The position numbers and the translations under genes are program-made. DNA of 64,000 bases from Anoxybacillus tepidamans PS2. GTDB lineage: Bacteria; Bacillota; Bacilli; Bacillales; Anoxybacillaceae. The stretch lies in the NCBI RefSeq assembly GCF_000620165.1, contig NZ_JHVN01000003.1, positions 1 to 64,000 of the forward strand. The letters are read 5' to 3'. Position 1 is the stretch's first letter; the number at the start of each line of letters is the position of its first letter. The notes under the pieces are model-generated. The model was not told the origin of the DNA and made no database searches. It was given only the letters and a program-made list of their open reading frames with translations. Positions 63,088 to 64,000 of the stretch are shown piece by piece.

Positions 63088-63624
63088 CTACACCTCTTCT
63101 CTTAACAGAATGCTCCGTAATTTTTTTCTTCCCCTCGAGAGCTTGTTATGTACCCAAGATTCCCTCGTTTCAAATTGTGCGGCGATTTCTTTCGTTGGCA
63201 CGCCCTCGACATAGTATTTTTTGAAAATATCCCGTTCGACATCGGATAGCTCATGCATTAAGCTTTCGAGATGAGACATGCATGACTCCGAAGCTGATGG
63301 CCCCGGTAATCTTTCATTCCATTCAAAGCGGCTTTCATATAGCTTCTGTTTTTTCGACCTTCGCGCATAATCGATCGCCTTGTATTTAGCAATGGCAGCG
63401 ACCCACTGCTTAAATTCATTTTTGGCGGGGTCAAACGAATCAATATGGAACCACACCGACACTAATACATCCGCCAAACATTCTTCCATGTCTTGCTGGT
63501 TGCCATGAAGATATTTTCGAATGACGGCCTTAAGCAGCCCGCCATATGTTTGAAGCATATAAGAAATCGCTTCTTCATTTCTCGCTTTGATTCGTTGAAC
63601 CAAATGTTCTTCCGCAAGCGACAA
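63088..63624 (-). CDS. ECF RNA polymerase sigma factor (second)
   Basis: The 178-residue protein has sigma region 2 (YLHGNQQDMEECLADVLVSVWFHIDSFDP, about 38-66, split) and region 4 (LMHELSDVERDIFKKYYVEGVPTKEIAAQFETRESWVHNKLSRGRKKL, about 123-170, split). GGAGGGGGC precedes the start. It heads an operon with the DUF4179 protein. Confidence 0.88.
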   Translation of the reverse strand: MSLAEEHLVQRIKARNEEAISYMLQTYGGLLKAVIRKYLHGNQQDMEECLADVLVSVWFHIDSFDPAKNEFKQWVAAIAKYKAIDYARRSKKQKLYESRFEWNERLPGPSASESCMSHLESLMHELSDVERDIFKKYYVEGVPTKEIAAQFETRESWVHNKLSRGRKKLRSILLREEV

Positions 63625-63860
63625 CTCTGCCCCCTCCTTTGCTTTTTTTCCTGTATCCGCTTAGTAATACGTTCCTTATCTTGAAATCCTATCAAAAAAA
63701 TAAACCGATAGAGCAAAAAATTTCTATCGGCAAACAGCATGCGGTTTTATTATGGAGGCGGATGGTTCCATTTGTTATATGTCAACCTTTATGAGCCTCC
63801 CTCTAGAAATAAAGACAGGAATCAGGCTGCTTTCTTAAATTCATATTGTTTTACGTTATT
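63625..63860. other. Intergenic region
   Basis: No gene. It should contain the promoter of the sigma-DUF4179 operon. Confidence 0.4.
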
Positions 63861-64000
63861 TTAATAAATGTTTATATGGCCACTCGATACATTTAGATCG
63901 ATAGGATATTCACCAGACCCATGGGTGCCTTTAATGCTTTTATGCTCTATTTTTTTATTGGTTAACGGAAAATCACATGTGATATTACCGCTGCTTGTTT
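63861..64000 (-). CDS. DUF4097-like beta-strand repeat protein, C-terminal end (cut by window)
   Basis: The last 45 codons read TSSGNITCDFPLTNKKIEHK, then GSGEYPIDLNVSSGHINIY and TAA at 63861-63863. The G-x-G/SSG strand repeats are typical of DUF4097 (LiaG-like) proteins, which often accompany envelope-stress sigma or two-component systems. The start lies outside the window. Confidence 0.7.
   Translation of the reverse strand, partial: TSSGNITCDFPLTNKKIEHKSIKGTHGSGEYPIDLNVSSGHINIY

Overview
The window looks like chromosome of a thermophilic Bacillaceae bacterium of the Geobacillus / Parageobacillus / Anoxybacillus type. The evidence is strong GGAGG-type ribosome sites with frequent GTG and TTG starts, a Bacillus-style gene set (YIEGIA family, SdpRI, YhfC, a yyaT-yybA-yyaS type cluster, SpoIIP-like and CBO0543 proteins, a BirA-controlled bio operon), two subtilases, and IS4-, IS701- and IS605-type elements common in that group. 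Genus and species are inference. I see no rRNA, tRNA or CRISPR array.

Left third (1-22,323): an accessory island, almost entirely minus strand, AT-rich at its left end, with several candidate defence modules in a row. It starts with an IS701-like transposase whose insertion cut off the C-terminus of an Eco57I-class methyltransferase; that gene overlaps a PLD-SF2 helicase gene. Then come a small treble-clef protein and an HsdM-HsdS-like fusion with altered catalytic motifs preceded by two matching palindromic operators, a large unknown protein, a TPR plus winged-helix regulator, an ADP-ribosyltransferase-like protein, a three-gene operon led by a GHKL ATPase, a pair of EVE/PUA-like proteins lying between IS4-family remnants, and a MazG-like pyrophosphohydrolase overlapping a second PLD-helicase. 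None of these matches a named multi-gene system that I can recognise with certainty.

Middle (22,324-48,000): mainly ordinary chromosome. It has two secreted or anchored subtilases, an MFS transporter, a DUF975 protein, a CPA2-type cation/proton antiporter, the YIEGIA pair, pirin, azoreductase, an MBL hydrolase, the bioF-bioH-like-bioC operon under a clear BirA operator, a DnaD-type protein, a first TnpB element, a GNAT, and a VOC-YhfC-SdpI-SdpR group with three regularly spaced operators, followed by an HxlR regulator and an M29 aminopeptidase.

Right quarter (48,000-64,000): a second TnpB element that cuts a yyaT-like GNAT gene, MarR and YyaS-type genes, a lipoprotein with a tandem duplication, a diguanylate cyclase, a flavin amine oxidase, a zone of broken small genes (in-frame stops and frameshifts at 55.6-58.0 kb and 61.3-61.9 kb), and two ECF sigma factor operons, one with a SpoIIP-like membrane partner and one with a DUF4179-type anti-sigma factor.

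Across the whole window runs one family of about 55-base hairpin elements (nine solo copies) that start directly after TTTAA-like pentamers and end in TTCA. Two longer members carry tnpB. These look like IS200/IS605-type ends mobilised in trans. Several have landed in or next to genes and supply stop codons or truncations.
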